A stretch of DNA of 8,699 bases, taken from contig DATMMO010000049.1 in assembly GCA_035569695.1 (NCBI GenBank), positions 1-8,699 of the forward strand. The letters run 5' to 3'. The position numbers were made by a program, and so were the translations under genes. The DNA is from DASXMT01 sp035569695 (GTDB lineage: Bacteria; Actinomycetota; Acidimicrobiia; Acidimicrobiales; RAAP-2). The notes under the pieces are model-generated. The model worked only from the letters and a program-made list of their open reading frames with translations. It had not been told where the DNA came from and made no database searches. Below are positions 7,131 through 8,699 of this stretch, piece by piece; the first letter of the stretch is position 1; the number at the start of each line of letters is the position of its first letter.

Positions 7131-7670
7131 TCACTCGGCGGATCCGTCTCCGCTGCCGTCGGATGGACCGTCGGATGGGGGAGTGCTCGATTCCGGCCCG
7201 GCCGGGTTCCCGCCACCGTCGGCGGGGGCGCCATTGGCCGGTGCCGTTCCGGCTGCGTCGCCGGCGGCTCGCTGGGCCCCGTCGATCTGCACATAGGCCA
7301 GGCGGAGCTGGCTCAGACCCTCGAGGAGCTGCGGCTCTGACTCGCCCAAACGCCCCTCGAGGCCTTCCACCACGGCGGTCATGGCGTCGATGGCCAGCCG
7401 GGCCTTGGGCAGCATCGGGGGTACTTGTGAGAGGTACACGGCGGCCAGCTCGAAGAGCCCGTAGCAGTGATTGGCGATCACTACGTCGGCCGGGGTGGCG
7501 GCCAGCTGGCGGCGCATCTCCTCCACTTGCTGGGCGTCGACCTCCTCGTCGGGACCGGGGCCACCGGGCCCACCAGCGCCTGGCGGGGCCCCGGCAGGGG
7601 GTTGACCTGGTGCCTGTGGGTCGGGCTGGCCGACGGGCCGTTCGCCTCCGGGTGTCCAAAGTGAGCTCAT
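7131..7670 (-). CDS. DUF1844 family protein
   Basis: This 179-residue protein has a helical core at about residues 43-130 that I recognise as the DUF1844 family. It includes EEMRRQLAATPADVVIANHCYGLFELAAVYLS and then a long helix, RLAIDAMTAVVEGLEGRLG, ending LRLAYVQI. The function of the family is not established. The conserved MSSLWTPGGE opening supports the ATG at 7670. The core is flanked by a Pro/Gly-rich segment (11-40) and a Gly/Ser/Asp/Pro-rich tail (131-179), both probably disordered. There is no Shine-Dalgarno before the ATG, but TAGGCT ends 7 nt upstream, so a leaderless transcript is likely. In actinobacteria a DUF1844 gene commonly lies next to infC facing away from it, as here. 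That arrangement hints at a link to growth or translation, but this is inference. The MFS gene follows directly and probably shares its mRNA. Confidence 0.85.
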   Translation of the reverse strand: MSSLWTPGGERPVGQPDPQAPGQPPAGAPPGAGGPGGPGPDEEVDAQQVEEMRRQLAATPADVVIANHCYGLFELAAVYLSQVPPMLPKARLAIDAMTAVVEGLEGRLGESEPQLLEGLSQLRLAYVQIDGAQRAAGDAAGTAPANGAPADGGGNPAGPESSTPPSDGPSDGSGDGSAE

Positions 7671-7676
7671 CGCTGG

Positions 7677-7683
7677 TAGCCTA
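7677..7683. promoter_or_regulatory. Possible shared -10 element of divergent promoters
   Basis: TAGCCTA reads TAGCCT on plus and TAGGCT on minus, each with the T-A...T pattern of a -10 box. On minus it sits 7 nt before the ATG of the DUF1844 gene, as in leaderless promoters. On plus it would start transcription near 7689 and give infC a leader of about 180 nt. No good -35 box is seen on either strand. Confidence 0.3.
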
Positions 7684-7775
7684 AGGCACTGACAGACGAG
7701 GAAGCGGAGTCGCGCAGTCGATGACTCCCACCCGGCCACGGCGGATATGCGCGTGCGCAGGGTCAATGGATCCGG

Positions 7776-7862
7776 TTGCCGACACATCGTCGGCGAAGGC
7801 CCAGCGGTGGTTCCGCTCCCTTTTATTGGTTACGGGAAGTCCGTGACCCCAGATAGGGAGTG
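7776..7862 (+). promoter_or_regulatory. infC leader with hairpins and Shine-Dalgarno sequestering helix
   Basis: Three local stem-loops lie in a row. 7776-7796 has GCCGAC/GTCGGC plus a U-A and a U-G pair, loop ACATC. 7803-7817 has AGCGG/CCGCT and is followed by CCCTTTTATT, like a weak terminator. 7828-7848 has GGTTACGG/CCGTGACC, eight pairs including one U-G, loop GAAGT. In addition CGCTCCCT (7814-7821) can pair with AGGGAGTG (7855-7862), the Shine-Dalgarno of infC, giving eight pairs with one wobble and enclosing the third hairpin. That helix shares 7814-7817 with the second hairpin, so the two exclude each other. Pairing is seen directly; the regulatory role is inferred. The 199-nt gap holds no other clear gene. 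Confidence 0.5.
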
Positions 7863-7869
7863 AAGTCGA

Positions 7870-8699
7870 ATAGCAGCCACCGTCACCACCAATGAGCCCC
7901 GGATCAACGATCGAATCCGCGCTCGCGAAGTGCGCCTGGTAGACCCCGATGGAGAACAGCTTGGTATCAAGCTGCTCCCGGAAGCGTTGAACATCGCCCG
8001 CCAGCTCGACCTCGACCTGGTCGAAGTAGCCCCGCTGGCGAATCCACCGGTGTGCCGAATCATGGACTACGGCAAGTTCAAGTTCGATGCGGCACAACGA
8101 GCCAAGGAATCGCGACGGAAGGCCGTCCACGTCGGGATCAAGGAAATGAAGTACCGGCCGAAGATCGGTCCCGGCGACTTCGACACCAAGACCCGGCAAG
8201 TGGCCAAATTCCTGGACGAGGGCCACAAGGTCAAGATCACGATCATGTTCCGTGGCCGAGAGGTCTTCCATCCCGAACTGGGCAAGAAGATCCTCGACCG
8301 CATCGCCGATCAGATGGACGGCATGGGCAAGCCCGAGTCCGTTCCTCGCCTCGATGGTCGGAACATGGTCATGGTCCTGGCTCCCGACAAGCGGGCCAAG
8401 CAGTCGGCCGCCTCCCGGGGACCCAGGTCGTCGAACTCGGACAAGTCGGCAAATCACGGAGCACCGGCCAAGACCCCGTCAGGGGAAGCATCGGGGACAG
8501 AAGCTTCTGCCGCACCGACGGCAGCACCGGCGACACCAGCAGCACCGACACCAGTGGCAGCAGCAACGCCAGCAGCACCGGCGACAGCAGCACCGGCACC
8601 GTCAGCAACGCCAGCAGCATCGGCGACAGCAGCACCAGCCACGCCAGCAGCACCGGCGGCGGCCGGGCCAGACCAGTCAACACCAGCACAGCCGACACG
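7870..8699 (+). CDS. infC: Translation initiation factor IF3, non-canonical ATA start, 3' end cut by window
   Basis: IF3 binds the 30S subunit, keeps it apart from 50S and checks start codon and initiator tRNA. The N-domain begins at RINDRIRAREVRL (from residue 11) and holds the family signature RIMDYGKFKFDAAQ. A basic linker leads through KEMKYRPKIG to the C-domain, with FDTKTRQVAKFLDEGHKVKITIMFRGRE, HPELGKKIL and DGRNMVMVLAP. An in-frame TGA at 7861 blocks any earlier start. The first GTG in frame would delete the conserved RIND segment. ATA at 7870 follows AGGGAGTGA (7855-7863), 9 nt after its GGGAG, so I take ATA as the start. Such rare starts (AUU in E. coli) are known for infC and let IF3 repress its own synthesis. 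After about residue 176 comes an Ala/Pro/Thr/Ser tail of at least 98 residues, still open at the window edge. rpmI and rplT would be expected next. Confidence 0.93.
   Translation, partial: MAATVTTNEPRINDRIRAREVRLVDPDGEQLGIKLLPEALNIARQLDLDLVEVAPLANPPVCRIMDYGKFKFDAAQRAKESRRKAVHVGIKEMKYRPKIGPGDFDTKTRQVAKFLDEGHKVKITIMFRGREVFHPELGKKILDRIADQMDGMGKPESVPRLDGRNMVMVLAPDKRAKQSAASRGPRSSNSDKSANHGAPAKTPSGEASGTEASAAPTAAPATPAAPTPVAAATPAAPATAAPAPSATPAASATAAPATPAAPAAAGPDQSTPAQPT
8512..8664 (+). repeat. Imperfect GCA/CCG/ACA-rich repeats in the IF3 tail
   Basis: The 12-mer ACGCCAGCAGCA recurs at 8566, 8608 and 8641 (spacings 42 and 33), mixed with GCAGCACCGGCGACA blocks. They encode PAAPATAAP-like sequence. 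Alanine is mostly GCA here, whereas the rest of the gene and its neighbours favour GCC or GCG, consistent with expansion of a short GCAGCACCG-type unit by slippage. Confidence 0.75.

Noticed and set aside
5752..7296. 514-residue plus-strand open frame rich in Gly, Asp, Gln and His
   Set aside because: It is antisense to the MFS gene, whose protein shows clear membrane helices and a loop motif. The composition is what the complement of that gene gives, and no domain is visible.
7116..7659. N-terminal extension of the MFS frame up to ATG 7659
   Set aside because: It would overlap almost the entire DUF1844 gene. The translated extension is Arg/Gly/Pro-rich shadow sequence without homology signs.
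7803..7826. Intrinsic terminator: hairpin AGCGG/CCGCT followed by CCCTTTTATT
   Set aside because: The stem has only 5 bp and the T run is short and interrupted. It fits better as one arm of the alternative infC leader fold, so I did not list it as a terminator.

Overview
This high-GC, densely packed window looks like the chromosome of an actinobacterium, probably of the Acidimicrobiia type. The evidence is the order rpe-ribD-ribBA-ribH-hisG, a DUF1844 protein divergent from infC, ATGA-type overlaps between genes, and frequent Asp/Gly/Pro/Ala-rich low-complexity extensions on proteins. The assignment rests on gene order and protein style; no rRNA or tRNA is present to confirm it.

Left part, plus strand (136-5281): six tightly spaced genes that read as one operon. 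They are rpe (ribulose-phosphate 3-epimerase), ribD (with a long extra N-terminal region), ribBA, ribH, hisG, and a small cold-shock-domain-like protein. Junctions run from a 14-nt overlap to a 15-nt gap. Rpe interconverts ribulose-5-phosphate and xylulose-5-phosphate, and ribulose-5-phosphate is the substrate of the RibB half of RibBA. RibBA also opens GTP, RibD processes that branch, and RibH condenses the two branches to lumazine. Riboflavin synthase (ribE, alpha type), which would finish the pathway, is not in the window. Neither is hisE, which often sits beside hisG.

Middle part, minus strand (5221-7670): a DUF1844 protein gene followed by a 12-helix MFS transporter with repetitive hydrophilic tails at both ends. 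The transporter gene converges on the cold-shock-like gene and the two overlap by 61 nt at their 3' ends.

Right part, plus strand (7671-8699): a 199-nt divergent intergenic region, then infC (translation initiation factor IF3), which runs off the window. infC has no ATG, GTG or TTG start that keeps its conserved N-terminus. A strong Shine-Dalgarno sequence lies 9 nt before an ATA codon, which fits the non-canonical starts known for IF3 autoregulation. The leader can fold so that this Shine-Dalgarno is paired with an upstream complement, and that pairing competes with another hairpin. This leader is the most interesting regulatory element in the window. IF3 also carries a tail of at least 98 residues rich in Ala, Pro and Thr, with codon use unlike the gene body.
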